Shown: piece after piece, positions 1-12,163 of the stretch
How the letters are laid out: the number at the start of each line of letters is the position of its first letter
Position numbering within the stretch: the stretch's first letter is position 1
Source of the DNA: Siderastrea siderea
Taxonomy: Eukaryota; Cnidaria; Anthozoa; Scleractinia; Rhizangiidae
Direction of reading: 5' to 3'
Length of the DNA: 64,000 bases
NCBI GenBank assembly: GCA_964030785.1
Contig: OZ034975.1
Location: forward strand, 17,833,142-17,897,141
The notes under the pieces: model-generated
The model's input: only the letters and a program-made list of their open reading frames with translations
The model's database searches: none
Told to the model about the DNA's origin: nothing
Made by a program: the position numbers and the translations under genes

Positions 1-520
1 CATTCGCTATAAAGCGGAATCTCTTAGCGGAAAACAGTAGCCCTAGCAAAACAATGACAAACAAACATTCTTCGCCAAAGGGCGGTAACCGCTAGCTAAC
101 AAGGGGGAACGCCCTCCGACACTAACGGAGCAGTGATATGCAGTGGCATGAAAACAACAAATATCCCTTGCTGTAAAGCGGTAGCCTAGCTTACAAAAAC
201 GGGAAACCAGCAGCCGCGAAACAAAAAATGCACATGACTATAACACATAGATAACTAATTTAGAACGGAAAAAAACCACAGCACAGGCGAAACAAAATAT
301 GTAAAGGCATAACACAAAAAACACAAAACAGTAACCATTCCTAGCTACAAAGCAGAATATGAACGGAACCAGCAAAAACGGCACACCTAGCTTAAAAAAA
401 CGAAAACTCGCACGTAAAGCCCCAAACACCGGAAAGAGCAAATTTCGTGAAGCGCAACTAGAAGGCAGCAAAATGGAAGCCTGCGGCAGCGAGGGAGCCG
501 AAACACGTGGCGGAGAAAAC
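1..520. repeat. Degenerate tandem repeat tract
   Basis: Diverged modules related to CTAGCTWACAAAAACGG recur irregularly, for example near 40, 90, 186, 340 and 386, and are separated by A-rich stretches. No frame is open across them. If the minus-strand exon at 565-672 is real, this tract lies in its first intron. Period and copy number were judged by eye only. Confidence 0.4.
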
Positions 521-564
521 GAAAACTAGGAGAACTAGAAAACAAAAACGAAAAGAAAAAATAC

Positions 565-672
565 CTCAAACTCAACGGACTGGCGGCGGAACAACTTCAG
601 CGGCAGCCTCAACACCAGTGGGGACGGCGCCGGCCAGTATCTAGGAGCAGGCGGAGGTGGAAGTTCAGCCAT
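565..672 (-). CDS. Candidate first coding exon, proline-rich (partial gene)
   Basis: On the minus strand an ATG at 672 opens a 36-codon frame beginning MAELPPPPAPRYWPAP. It runs into GAG|GTATTT, a usable splice donor, leaving phase 0 at 565. The peptide is proline-rich, then leucine- and arginine-rich, and matches no family I can name. Any later exons would lie beyond base 1. The exon is GC-rich compared with its surroundings, which favours real coding or a CpG-rich promoter region. It could equally be chance. The call rests only on the ATG, the open frame and the donor. Confidence 0.3.
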
Positions 673-1800
673 GATGGGTTTAAAAAAAGGCTGGTGTCGG
701 TTAAAGTGAGCAGAACGAGAAAAGCTTCCTCCACGGGAACGCCAGCAAAATGACAACGATCAAGGCAAAAACCGGGAATTTAAGGTGTTTCGATACAGTT
801 TTTGGGAACCATACATCACTTTTAAAATCGGCTCTTAGACAGTCTTCATCTTGTCTGATCAACGTGAAATTTGCAACACTTGTTGGCTTTGGATGGAACT
901 TTAGCGTGGTTTACATTTTGTAAAAATCGATATTTCCATGACAACGATAAACAAATATCCTCGAAAACAGTAAAATTGAAATTTTGCGCGATCCAGATTT
1001 CACTTTGAAAAGCAAATACCAACATCTTAAACTGTGGTGTATGGCAAACAAAATATACACAAACAAAAAATTCCGTATGTTTCTTTTGAAGTAAATCGCA
1101 AAACGATTTTCAACCTTAGTTTTTGCCTAGTAATGGCAAATGCACCGAAAAATAATCAACGCTTGAGGTTGAAATCCAGGTTGCTCTGGATACCATTCTA
1201 CGAGGAATGTAAAGTTAACAAATGTTCAGTTTTATACAAACGTGACCCTGGTGGTTTGCCATGCCTAGTGTAAATGGTCAGGTTCACACTCGGAAAACTC
1301 GTTGCGTAACTACAATGAACTTTGCCCCAGATATAATAGAGAGACCAACGGAGTAAGAAGTTTTACTGTAACAAGTTCCTCTGGATACCCTTCTACGAGG
1401 AATGTAAAGATGTACAATAATAAGCTTTTGAAGGACTTGTCTGTGACAAGATGTACACAAGAGCCGTAAAGGACAAAGAGGGAAACTAGGGGATGGGTCT
1501 GGAAGTTATGTTTACAAACATTAGAAAGAGTGCGTCCAAGCGAGGCGAAATCAACAACTGAAAAAGGGCACGCTTTCCAGTGCTCAAAAGGATTCTCGCT
1601 GGAGAGTATCTGGCACAGTACAAGCGTTTAATTTAGACAAGGAACAAAACACAGCGACTGGATAAATTTCATGTACAGACAAGTCCTTCAAAATCTTTTT
1701 CATAGGATTTTGAGTGAAGTTTAGGAAAGGACAAAAGCTAAGGTTTCAAAGGCTAACAAAATTGTCCGAGCAAAGCTTAGCTGACGTAGAAGCAAAGTCA
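673..1800. other. Non-coding stretch, no feature recognised
   Basis: AT-rich sequence. A short module (TGGATACCMTTCTACGAGGAATGTAAAG) occurs twice, near 1187 and 1383, so this is probably old repeat DNA. No exon with convincing splice signals was seen on either strand. Confidence 0.5.
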
Positions 1801-1805
1801 AACCC

Positions 1806-2012
1806 CCACCGTGGTACAACACCCCTGCCCCTGGGTTTTTTCTGTGTTACAATACTTTGTAAAATATTTTACCTTTAGTAGAACGCCTGTGGTGTGCTAT
1901 ACAAGATGAGGTAGATGTTATGGGTTGCGGCACTGCTTGGAGCCTGTGACGTCAACTAAGATGGCCATTCTATTAGCTGCTATCTTGGATTTTACCCAAA
2001 ATTTGAAACTAT
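1806..2012 (+). repeat. Dispersed repeat, family A copy 1
   Basis: This segment matches the reverse complement of 25063-25252 over about 190 bp. Shared landmarks are TGTTACAATAYTTYG, TATGGGTTGYGGC, GCCTGTGACGTCAACTAAGA and the following TGGC. No coding capacity is seen. It ends against the TTC microsatellite and the left edge of the large foldback. It looks like a SINE- or MITE-like non-autonomous repeat, but the class is not determined. Confidence 0.6.
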
Positions 2013-2024
2013 GAAAAATGACGG

Positions 2025-2107
2025 TTCTTCTTCTTCTTCTTCTTCTTCTTCTTCTTCTTCTTCTTCTTCTTCTTCTTCTTCTTCTTCTTTCTTTCTTTCT
2101 TTCTTTC
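2025..2107. repeat. (TTC)n/(TTTC)n microsatellite
   Basis: An uninterrupted TTC tract of about 65 bp runs into about five TTTC units. The open frames across it (poly-Ser on plus, poly-Arg on minus) are artefacts of the repeat. The microsatellite abuts the left end of the foldback at 2106. Confidence 0.95.
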
Positions 2108-3663
2108 AAAAAAGGGTAAAATGGTGCATTTTCTTTTCGCTCGTACAGCTAAACGCGGTAATGTTTACCGGTGTACTTTTAGCAAATCATAACACCATTC
2201 CTGCTCTTTCCAAAACTGTAGTTTATTTGGGAAAAGCTTTTAAATTTTGTATCTTTCTAGCTGTTTTATCTACCCCGCTCTAAGCGCTTCAGCGGATAAG
2301 CAAATTTTAGCTAATTTCTAAACCATAGAAAGCCCACTGGTACATTGAGTTTCAAGCCAAAACTACGAAGGTCTTTAAGCTTATACTTCATATTATGCTG
2401 TGTGAAAATTTCTTCCGCGGCCCGACCTTTGGGTATTCGTCGTAAAATAGATGCTAAAAGAAGAAGCTTTGATTCTAGCTTTCGTTATCCGACACCGAAT
2501 AAATTACATCTCAACCACAGGTCGAAAACTCAATGCAATCATCTGTTCGTCGCACAAGGGTCGTATTTGAGTATTTCCCTCCTTGTACTGCAAAATAACA
2601 TGTTTTATAGCAAGGAAATTAACTTATTATCTTGAAAAGTTAACATTCCTGGTACTTTAAGCGTTCTTTAAAAAGAACATCGGTTTCCACTCGCTTACAT
2701 TTGCGTGACAAGAATTCGCTTGCTGCTAAAGCGGCAAACTGTATCGAAAAGATAAAATGCAGTTTTCAATAGATTAAAACTGCTCATCATAGGGAATATA
2801 TTGCAGAACTTGCGTTGACTAGTTACTGGCAGCGAGGAGGACTTAAAGTCCTAAAAATAAAACAGTGACAGACTAGTGAAAGCCAGTCATTTGAAATTAA
2901 TTTCCAGGCAGTCTGTCCAACTGAAATACCCTTGTTCTGAGAAAACACAACAAAGTCTAACATGGTTAAACTTACCAAGGTGGTTGAAGGATGATCAACT
3001 TGACTGTTAGTATTCTGGTAAAATAATAGGAATGTGTTTCTTGCCTAGCTAGTACTAAAAGTTTTAAGACGGCCATGTCAAAGAGCCTGTCGTGACAAAA
3101 TTTGTTTTAGCGTGATTGGGGATTGGGGCGAACGCCGGGGAGAGTGGGTGGGGGTAAGGGGAAGGTAGGGCTTTCGGAGAAAAAAATATGCAGAGGTTAC
3201 ACTAAAGGCTACATTACTGAAATGACGTGAATAAAGAAAGTTACAATGCACATTGATATTTTGTCTGTATTCCCGTTGTTATTTTTATAATAACGTTAAT
3301 CGACAATGATCCCTTAACCAGTGATATAAACAAAATTTATATTTTAAAAAATCTATTTGTATACATATACTCTGCCAGACTAATTGTTTTACTGTAACCT
3401 GTAGTGAATAGAAGGTAAGAAATAATTTGTATAAAATCATTTCTCTTTCGTAAAACCCTTCCTGTTGCGGTAATATTTGTTTTTCGGCCCACGGCATGAG
3501 CTTTACAAATCAATCTTGCAGTGTTATTGTGTGGTCTTTTTAATTTACTCCACAGAGCAACTACAACAATCTACTAATTCTTGAAGAAGAGAAATGTAGG
3601 GTACATTCCTCCGTACTGGTGGGGTTGGTGCTTGAAGTTCCAAGGCAACCCCACCTTTAGCTT

Positions 3664-4289
3664 TTATATTTCCTTGCTTTTAACTAAGGCACACAGATCG
3701 TACTGATCGACAACAATAGGGTGGGTGATATGAGGGAAGGTGTCTCTGGCTGTAGAGAAGTTAACTTGCTCTTCTACCGCGAGCATCGCATCTTGCTCCG
3801 TCACCGGCACTTCTTGCTGACAACCTTTCGCTGCCAAATGAGAGAAGAAGGATGAAATTTGCGGGGCGGATAGAATTTCCGTTACGGCAAACAGCTTCTC
3901 ACCATTTGGACCGCGAGCTCGACGCATTTCTTTGGCGCAACATCGGGTTCTACTTTCTTCCCGGTGCCAGTTAAGACTTCTGCGCGTCCCTAAATCTTTC
4001 AGCCTCAGGCCCAGTCGTCTTTGTAGCCTTGGTCGTTGTCGGCTGACACATACGAGGCTGGGACTTGTAACGAAGGCACCAGGCCTGTACCTTCCTGAAG
4101 GTGAGAGGCGTACTCCTGTTTTGCAAGGTCTAAGATGCAATACTTTTCAGGGGACAGCTCGCAGGCTTTCAGGAAAAGGTGCCATTTAATAGTAGAGTCG
4201 TTGGAACACACGTACACAACCCTCTTGTGGACACGAGAAGAAATCTGCAGTACTGGGCAAAGCAGGAGTCCTACGAACTTGAGGAACAT
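3664..4289 (-). pseudogene. Decayed transposon-associated protein, left copy in foldback
   Basis: Two overlapping minus-strand frames together make a degenerate protein. The upstream frame contains LSPEKYCILDLAKQEYASHL and LQEGTGLVPSLQVPAS. After a frameshift near 4010 the second frame contains AKEMRRARGPNGEKLFAVTE, ISSFFSHLAAKGCQQ and VDQYDLCAL. The diverged partner at 4800-5128 keeps the same order of motifs, which shows that this was coding. I recall similar proteins with an upstream C2H2-like segment as transposon passengers in cnidarians, but cannot name the family. It is not functional as it stands: the frame is broken and no intact start is seen. Confidence 0.5.
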
Positions 4290-4799
4290 CGGTTGTTTCT
4301 GTGCTGGATTGCCTGGGCTGCCTGACCGTGGATATCGTTTTAAAATGACCGTTTGAAAACGGAGCGAAGAACGAACTTTAGTTCACATCTGAGATAAAAT
4401 AACAACCTTGGACTAAATTACTGTACCAATGGTAAAGAATAAGTAATTTAAATAACAGAGTGCAAAAAATTGAAATGTCATTGGAGTGCCATCCAAGGCC
4501 CCTTCCCTTGTACACCCTAGGGTAAAACGTTGCTTGACTTTGAATTTATAAAGACGTTTCTGTATGAAATTTCATCTCAAAATTCGTTTTCTCGTAAATA
4601 AAACAGTTATAGAGCCCTTTAATACCAACATACTACCTTTCTAAAATCATAAAATAACAAACGTAAAGCGACTGACCTGTATTTTTGTCCACCACAAAAC
4701 GCTTTCCTGAAACAATGCCATACGCTCGCCCTACCACATTTAGTTCCCCATCGCCAAACTCGAAATTGTGCAATTGATTATTCCAAGGAATAATAAATT

Positions 4800-5128
4800 C
4801 AAAGTCAGGCAACGTTTTACCTACGTCTTACCTAAAAGCCAAGTTTGACATCGGTCAAGGCACCGGGAAGAAACTAGACCCCGATGTTGTCACCAAAGCA
4901 TGCGTCGAGCTCGAGGGCCCAAATGGTGAGAGGTTGTTTGCCCAGCAAATCTCATCCTTCTCTCGTGTGGCAGCGAAAGCGTGTCAGCAATAGGTGCAGG
5001 TGACGGAGCAAGATGTGCTTGCGGTAGAAGAGCAACTGAACTTCTCTACAGCCAGAGACACCGTGCTTTCCTCCCCTCATATCACCGTATTGTTGTCCAT
5101 CAGTACGATCTGTGTGCCTTAGTTTAAA
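4800..5128 (+). pseudogene. Decayed transposon-associated protein, right copy in foldback
   Basis: On the plus strand the frame reads YLKAKFDIGQGTGKKLDPDV, then ELEGPNGERLF, QISSFFSRVAAKACQQ, an in-frame TAG, then VTEQDVLAVEEQLNFSTA. It aligns in order with the minus-strand copy at 3664-4140 but is clearly more diverged from it than the outer arms are from each other. Helix-rich segments ending in a Phe-Phe-Ser-Arg-x-Ala-Ala core suggest a DNA-binding or transposon-accessory region, which is inference only. The stop and the lack of flanking coding sequence make it a pseudogene. Confidence 0.5.
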
Positions 5129-7225
5129 GCGGGAAATCAAGAGAAAATAAGGGGACAGAGAGGGACACTGTCAGTCTAGGCTTTGGGACATGTCAAGTTC
5201 GGTAAAGTTATTTTTAGATGGCCATTTGGAACGGAAGTCTGTTTTCCGGACGTCCGCATAAAGGCAACCTCGATCTGGCGTTTGAAGATCCATTCAAAAT
5301 TTTGCTTTTAATGGCGGACCAAGTGGTGTTACGTTTTGTCATGAAAACGACTTCGAAAAACAAGGGAAATGGTATTTATGCGGACGTTTAGGGAAACAGA
5401 CCCGTTGAAAAGCCAGGCTATAAGTAACTTTTCTGGAATTGACATATCCCAACCAACGCCCTCAGTGTCCCTCTCTGTTTCCTTATTTTCTCTTGAGGAA
5501 ATATAAAAGCTAAAGGTGGAGTTGCCTTGGAACTTCAAGCACCAACCCCACCAGTACGGAGGAATGTACCCTACATTTCTCTTCTTCAAGAATTAGTAGA
5601 TTGTTGTAGTTGCTCTGTGGAGTAAATTAAAAAGACCAGACAATAACACTGCAAGATTGATTTGTAAAGCTCATGCCGTGGGCCGAAAAACAAATGTTAC
5701 CGCAACAGGAAGGGTTTTACGAAAGAGAAATGATTTTATACAAATTATTTCTTACTTTCTATTCAGGTTACAGTAAAACAATTAGTCTGGCAGAGTATAT
5801 GTATATGTATACAAATAGATTTTTTAAAATATAAATTTTGTTTATATCACTGGTTAAGGGATCATTGTCGATTAACGTTATTATAAAAATAACAACGGGA
5901 ATACAGACAAAATATCAATGTGCATTGTAACTTTCTTTATTCACGTCATTTCAGTAATGTAGCCTTTAGTGTAACCTCTGCATATTTTTTTCTCCGAAAG
6001 CCCTACCTTCCCCTTACCCCCACCCACTCTCCCCGGCGTTCGCCCCAATCCCCAATCACGCTAAAACAAATTTTGTCACGACAGGCTCTTTGACATGGCC
6101 GTCTTAAAACTTTTAGTACTAGCTAGGCAAGAAACACATTCCTATTATTTTACCAGAATACTAACAGTCAAGTTGATCATCCTTCAACCACCTTGGTAAG
6201 TTTAACCATGTTGGACTTTCTCAGAACAAGGGTATTTCAGTTGGACAGACTGCCTGGAAATTAATTTCAAATGACTGGCTTTCACTAGTCTGTCACTGTT
6301 TTATTTTTAGGACTTTAAGTCCTCCTCGCTGCCAGTAACTAGTCAACGCAAATTCTGCAATATATTCCCTACGATGAGCAGTTTTAATCTATTGAAAACT
6401 GCATTTTATCTTTTCGATACAGTTTGCCGCTTTAGCAGCAAGCGAATTCTTGTCACGCAAATGCAAGCGAGTGGAAACCGATGTTCTTTTTAAAGAACGC
6501 TTAAAGTACCAGGAATGTTAACTTTTCAAGATAATAAGTTAATTTCCTTGCTATAAAACATGTTATTTTGCAGTACAAGGAGGGAATACTCAAATACGAC
6601 CCTTGTGTGACGACGAACAGATGATTGCATTGAGTTTTCGACCTGTGGTTGAGATGTAATTTATTCGGTGTCGGATAACGAAAGCTAGAATCAAAGCTTC
6701 TTCTTTTAGCATCTATTTTACGACGAATACCCAAAGGTAGGATGTTTTTTCATCAAAATAATGTCTGATATTGAACTGTAGAAGGTTTTCTGAGCTGATT
6801 TTTGATTGATGTTGGGTTTATTTATAGTGACGTTTGTTTGCAGTACAAATTGGTCGCGTTGCCAAAATTGACTCATCGTTTCCGTCCATCAACGGGACAC
6901 TTTTGTCGGGCCGCGGAAGAAATTTTCACACAGCATAATATGAAGTATAAGCTTAAAGACCTTCGTAGTTTTGGCTTGAAACTCAATGTACCAGTGGGCT
7001 TTCTATGGTTTAGAAATTAGCTAAAATTTGCTTATCCGCTGAAGCGCTTAGAGCGGGGTAGATAAAACAGCTAGAAAGATACAAAATTTAAAAGCTTTTC
7101 CCAAATAAACTGCAGTTTTGGAAAGAGCAGGAATGGTGTTATGATTTGCTAAAAGTACACCGGTAAACATTACCGCGTTTAGCTGTACGAGCGAAAAGAA
7201 AATGCACCATTTTACCCTTTTTTGA

Positions 7226-7477
7226 TGGCGGCGGGAAGCCAAACTGGGGATTTTCAGACTTTCCTCGATTTTGAAAAAACTAAAGCGCTTTAGGAACTTT
7301 TAATTGTATTTTCGAAAATAACTCACTAAAGGGTTTATTTAGGCAAAATACGAAGAAATTGAAAATTTCACAACTGGCGCCGGGTTTTCGATATTTACAG
7401 ACACTGGCTCTTAAGTGTCAGGATGGAAATGAAAGTAACTAGCACTGTAGAACGCCAGCACACTCCTAAACTGCACA
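7226..7477. other. Gap between GPCR remnant and foldback
   Basis: Non-coding sequence. The remaining transmembrane helices of the GPCR would be expected here on the minus strand, but the three frames show no class C TM3-TM7 motifs. Confidence 0.5.
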
Positions 7478-9419
7478 TTACGTTAGCGGTTTTCCAAGAG
7501 TTAAAATGGATACAGAGAAAGACAAGGCGATTGTTATCATAAGAATGAGACTCAATTCGCGATTTGCTGCTTTTACCAAAGGTGTCTCGCGATACTTGTA
7601 AAGGATAGCACTGAAAATGATCACAAGTGCAAGACCAACAGTTGCAAACAGGATGACGAGAACAGACGTGAGGCTTGACCACATCAACTCAACTTCGGGA
7701 AGGTCCAAGTATTTGATCTTCCTTCATCGGGCTTCTGTCCTTGAGAGCATTCTGTACAGTTGACACTATTTACCTGGGTACTTAAAGTTCCTGCCGGACA
7801 TTTTATACAATCCCAACAACAAGGGGTTGTTATTGACTGAAAAGTTCCTGGGGGACAATCACCATGACAGAACGATTTTGGAGTAGCAACTGCTTGACTT
7901 TTCTGTGTGTTCCATTTAATGCGTGTGTCATTCAACTGGAGCTGTGGTTTCCTGCCCTTTTCCCAGGAGCCAATAACAAGTTTTACAGGGTGATTTCGAT
8001 CTGAGACTGCATTGCTACGTGGAAAGTAGACGATGTCATAAGATGACAAAACTTGATCTCCAAAAGTATCAAAGCTAACCCTTCCGGTCAGTCCTTGAAA
8101 GTTGACTCTGTGTAGGTACTGCTCTACTTCTTTGGGTTCTAAGGAAAGGTGAACTTCAAGGCACTCTTCTCCAGGAGATGTAGACTTGGACGCAAGACAG
8201 TTTGCTACACGGTGAAGGGCATGGGCAACAGCATAAACGGCATCAATGACATACGGAATATAGGTATCGTAGATTGTGCAAAGGAAGAATTCCTTGCAAC
8301 CATTCTTTTTTTTGACCTCGGATGATGAAGAACAGTAAAGTCTATCTTGATTTTGCCAAAACTCTTCCCACCAGGGGACTCTGTAATTTTTGGACGATTT
8401 GGTCATTTCTTCAGTCAAGAAGTTCTCAAAATTCTGATTCCTAAATGGTGCGGCTGAACGCCAAGTGAACCATGAAGAATTTTGTGATCCGTGCCCTCCA
8501 AGCCTACAAAAACATCATCATCTTTTGCCAAAGCATCGCTCAGAATCCATGTACGGTCATCCAGTTTCTGCTTAACTGCTTCCTTTAGAAAACGCCGCCC
8601 ACAGCCACCGAAAAGCCACAGCAGAACCACTCGAACGTTAGGGTAACTTCTTATTTTACTCACAGCTCTCTTTAGCTTTGCGCTGCAGTTTCGGCGTGGA
8701 ATATACTCGGAAAAAGCAATGCAAAAGGTTTTCCTTTTGTCAGCCTCTGATTCCAACTTCGACACTCCATTACGACCATAGGAGTCATCGGACGCTACAA
8801 CAGCTACAAAGCTCCAGTCAAAGTACTGAATAATATCTGCCGTTGCACTTGCCTGTTGATCATCTGCAGGTACCATACGGAAGAAGTGACGGAATTGGGG
8901 CAAGCTTAACTCGTTGCTTGTTGCCGAGTGACTGATGACTGGAATTCCAGCTACTTCCAAAAGACTGCCGACAACAACCGCACTTCCGGAATCTGACAGA
9001 CCAACCACTGCCGCTATCGGGGTGCCTTCGCTGTACGTTCGGTTTCTTTCGCTTGCACACGAACAGCTACTACTTTTTGAGTTGAAAGCAATGTCGTTTC
9101 TTAGGACAAAATCATACGTGTGCTCCATCGCCTTTGCAGTACTTTCACAATAGTCTCGGATATCGTATCCTAGAGTCAAGTTTGGAAGAAGTTCGGGACT
9201 TTCATTGATTTTGTTAATAGCAAATATCATTGCTTCCACATGACCAAGTCCTAATGGGTAAAACGCTCCACATTTGCCATCTTCCGTTGTGTAGTGTAAG
9301 ACAAAGAGACCTCCTAGTGTTACATCGCCAGGTTGGTAGGATCGTTTTTCTCCAGCAGCTTTAGTAAAACTCACCATTATGTAAGCAACATTTAAACAGA
9401 ATAGCACTGAGTTCTTCAT
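7478..9419 (-). pseudogene. Class C GPCR (Venus-flytrap, NCD3G, TM1-2), frameshifted and truncated
   Basis: The start at 9419 gives a hydrophobic signal peptide, followed by a periplasmic-binding-protein-like ligand domain. Diagnostic segments are GAFYPLGLGHVEAMIFAINK, GTPIAAVVGLSDSGSAVVV, AGIPVISHSATSNELS, FFRMVPADDQQASA and VVASDDSYGRNG, as in mGluR/CaSR-type receptors. Near 8450 the frame shifts: one base appears to be missing after HGSLGVQP, and the protein resumes at APFRNQNFENF. The second part completes the ligand domain and has a nine-cysteine domain (CPPGTFQ, CCWDCIKCPAGT, CTECSQGQKPD). TM1 and TM2 follow. TM2 ends at GKPLT and a stop; in-frame stops follow and no TM3-TM7 was found down to the foldback at 7225. 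The whole ectodomain lies in one exon. It is probably a pseudogene. If the frameshift is an assembly indel and an intron starts at ACGTAATG, a longer gene is conceivable. Confidence 0.8.
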
Positions 9420-9749
9420 TACTTGAATTTTGTCTTCACCTAAAATTAAAACATGTATTATAAATTAAACAGCTGTATCATGAAATACACAGTCGAAAAA
9501 AAAAACCTAAAACGCAGTGTTCCAGTTAAGTTTTTTACCCAAGGGGTCGTTAAAACCATCCGAGGGGTCACCAACTTGGTGGGCAGTGGCCTTGTTAGGG
9601 TGGTGACTGGTGTCTCAAATGGGACGCCTTATAATTTTAATCATTAAATTTCTGCTTTATCTTTATGGCACGCTAAAAGAAAGCCCGAGTTCCTAGAACA
9701 AAAACAAAAACCGTGCAAAATGACACACTAGTCAGCACGTGTCCACTAT

Positions 9750-10840
9750 TTGAAACAAGCCTACTACGGTTCGAACGAATAGTTTACGTACAGAGAAACG
9801 TGCAAAAGATAAGGCTAACAAAGTTGTATTATCAACAAACCGACGGTACAGAGAAGCATAAAAAGGATAAGACTAACACTGTATGAACAAAATTACATAT
9901 GGAGAAATCCTTTTTTTTTACTAAAATTGTACGAACGAACTAGTTACGAAGAAACGTTGGAAAGACTTGAAGACTCAAACACCATACGAACAAACTGACA
10001 GATGGAGAAAAATAAAAAAAAAAGTGAACTGTGAGGTACGGATAAACGTTGAAGAGATAAGACTAACACAGTAAGAACGAACTAGAGTATGGAGAAAAGT
10101 ACAGAAGACAAGACTAACACAGCACAAACAAACTGGTGGATGGAAAAACGTTAAAGAGACATTGAAATTACAAGACTAACTCTGCACAAACGAACTAGTG
10201 TACGAAGAAACGTTGAAAAGACGAGACTAACACTGTAGCAACTAGCGTACAGGAAAACGTTGCAAATAAAAACTAACACTGTGCGAACGAACTAGAGTAG
10301 GGAGAAACGTTGAAAAGACTAATACTGTTTGAACGAACTAGCCATTACAGTGAAACGTTACTACGGGACCCACACTGGATGAACGAACTAACGCACGGAA
10401 ACACGTAAAGGGAAAAAGATGAGCACCGTAAGAAAGAATTAACGTACGAAGAAACGTTTAATACAAACCTAAAACCGTAAGAATGGTGTTAGGTGCAAAC
10501 CGTACGTAGCGTACGGAGAAAGGTTGAAAAGGCAATTAAGACTTACAAAGTACGAACGAACGAGCGTACGGTGAAAGGTTGTAAAAGGTCAAGACTAACA
10601 CAGTACAAATCAACTGACGTAAGGAAAAACGTTAAAAAGACAAAACTAACACCGTACATAGGAACTAGGGTACGGAGAAAAGTGAAACAAAAAGAGACTA
10701 CTCTGTACGGGTGAATTAGCGCACGGAACATAGTTAAAGAAAACAAGAGAAAGGCAGTAAACGGACTGAAGTACACAGTAACGTTAAAAAGACAAGACTA
10801 GCACCGTGCGGGCGAACTTAATTCAAGGAAAGTGAAAAAA
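9750..10840. repeat. Minisatellite of about 50-bp units
   Basis: About 20 diverged copies of a unit resembling AAGACTAACACTGTACGAAC followed by GAACTAGCGTACGGAGAAAC and GTTGAAAAG. Successive ACTAACAC landmarks (for example near 10068, 10113, 10175, 10225, 10272 and 10317) are about 44-62 bp apart. Open frames across it are repeat artefacts. The units are older and more diverged than those of the 16-bp array at 49.7 kb. Confidence 0.85.
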
Positions 10841-10935
10841 GCCGTAAAGTTGACGATAGGAGTACGAGGCTGTGTCTTTTCCCACGCGTGCCACTCAAAC
10901 GGGAAAGAAAATAATCCCAGGTTAATCAAATGCCA

Positions 10936-10941
<6 letters not shown>

Positions 10942-11019
<78 letters not shown>
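10942..11019. repeat. (TA)n microsatellite
   Basis: About 39 uninterrupted TA dinucleotides. Confidence 0.98.
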
Positions 11020-11021
<2 letters not shown>

Positions 11022-11550
11022 TAAATTTTTCGTCAAGAAACTTTCCTCTTTCCGTTATATCATTAATTAAAATTTTCCATTTCATTTGTCGGGTCAGGTA
11101 GCCTTCTTTATCAGGTCATTGACCCGAGGCCCGTCTCTTATCTGGAACACTGAAAGCGGCTCATAGAACTTTTTATAAATATATGCGCGATGATTATAAC
11201 ACACAAGTTAAATGATTACTTTACAGCTCAAATACCCTTTCCTCCCAGATAAAATAAGACTCAAGATATGCAACTGTTGCCATTATTTGGCTTTGGCAAA
11301 CGGAGTCCCAAGTTTATCGACACAGGTCCCAGCTTGAGTCGATCTGTACCTACGTGCACATTTGGCCTCAATTTGTGGGCGTTGGCGATGGCTTGCGTTC
11401 AGATCGGTTAGGTTCAAATTCACCCGATGGATACCGACTTCTGTTAACTTGGCTTAAGAATACCGACTACGATTAACTTAACAATACTATTGACACAAGA
11501 CAAGATAACTTTATTTAGACAAGGTAAAATTTCTTCAGCTATCACAATCC
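11020..11550. other. Non-coding stretch, no feature recognised
   Basis: AT-rich, with short pyrimidine runs. I see no exon, repeat unit or RNA gene here. Confidence 0.5.
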
Positions 11551-11559
11551 TTAACAATG

Positions 11560-11775
11560 GCTAAGGCCCAGTTCAAACGTCGAACTTCTTACGTGCCAAA
11601 CCTAATTTCTTTAATTAAGTACATGAGGAGATCGACGTTTGAATCGATTAAGTTCGGCAAAACGCGATTTGGGTCGACCCAAGAATTAAGTTCGACATGG
11701 CTACATGGGAAGTTCGACTGTGGAGCGACTCCGATTCAAACGTCAATCCGTTCATGTACCAAACCTAATACATAA
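11560..11775. repeat. Short repeat element with TTCAAACGTC modules
   Basis: The module TTCAAACGTC...CRTGTRCCAAACCTAAT occurs at 11571-11607 and again at 11738-11771 in the same orientation. Between them lie inverted TTCGAC/GTCGAA modules. This resembles a MITE- or SINE-like non-autonomous element. Ends and target duplication could not be fixed. Confidence 0.45.
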
Positions 11776-12163
11776 ATTACATTAATGTATTTCTAAATAT
11801 AACAGCGTCAGTGATTAGCTTAAAACCGATAAGTATGACTAGTCATCCATTAAACCGTGACCACTCATGCATTGAACGTTCTCGCATCTGATTTAAAACA
11901 TAGGCATGCAGTGCATGCAGAACCGGTGACGTTTCTTTTTCTACCTCGTCACAAATTTGCACAACTAGTTACGTTTATATGCAAGTGAGCAGAGACTTGG
12001 CCGACAACAATACACCACAACTCTGCCTTCCAAATGCTCAGATCTCAGTTTTTCTGACTTTCTGGGGAACACGTGACGTCATTATCGCCGTTAGTTCCCA
12101 GTCACGCGGACAACCCATTGCGTGTGTAGCTGCACGTGCCACCGAAATCCTGCCCAAACTTAC

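Larger units (their letters stand above)
2106..7225. repeat. 5.1-kb foldback with near-identical arms of about 1.6 kb
   Basis: The sequence from TCAAAAAAGGGTAAAATGG at 2106 reads as the reverse complement of the sequence ending at 7225. Identity stays very high inward to about 3665 on the left and 5490 on the right. The symmetry then continues at lower identity into a pseudogene pair (3664-4290 versus 4800-5128). The right arm carries 168 bp (6739-6906) that the left arm lacks. The outer flanks differ: a TTTC tract on the left and GATGGCGGCGGG on the right. No convincing target-site duplication is visible. It may be a foldback transposon, a segmental inverted duplication or partly an assembly product. 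Confidence 0.9.

Noticed and set aside
1918..2283. Open frames encoding poly-Arg (minus) and poly-Ser (plus)
   Set aside because: They exist only because the TTC microsatellite lacks stops; no start or splice support.
8935..9153. Plus-strand ORF opposite the GPCR
   Set aside because: Antisense shadow of the ligand-binding domain.
10493..10776. Basic ORF and hydrophobic antisense ORF at 10.5-10.8 kb
   Set aside because: They lie wholly in the 50-bp minisatellite and repeat its units in translation.
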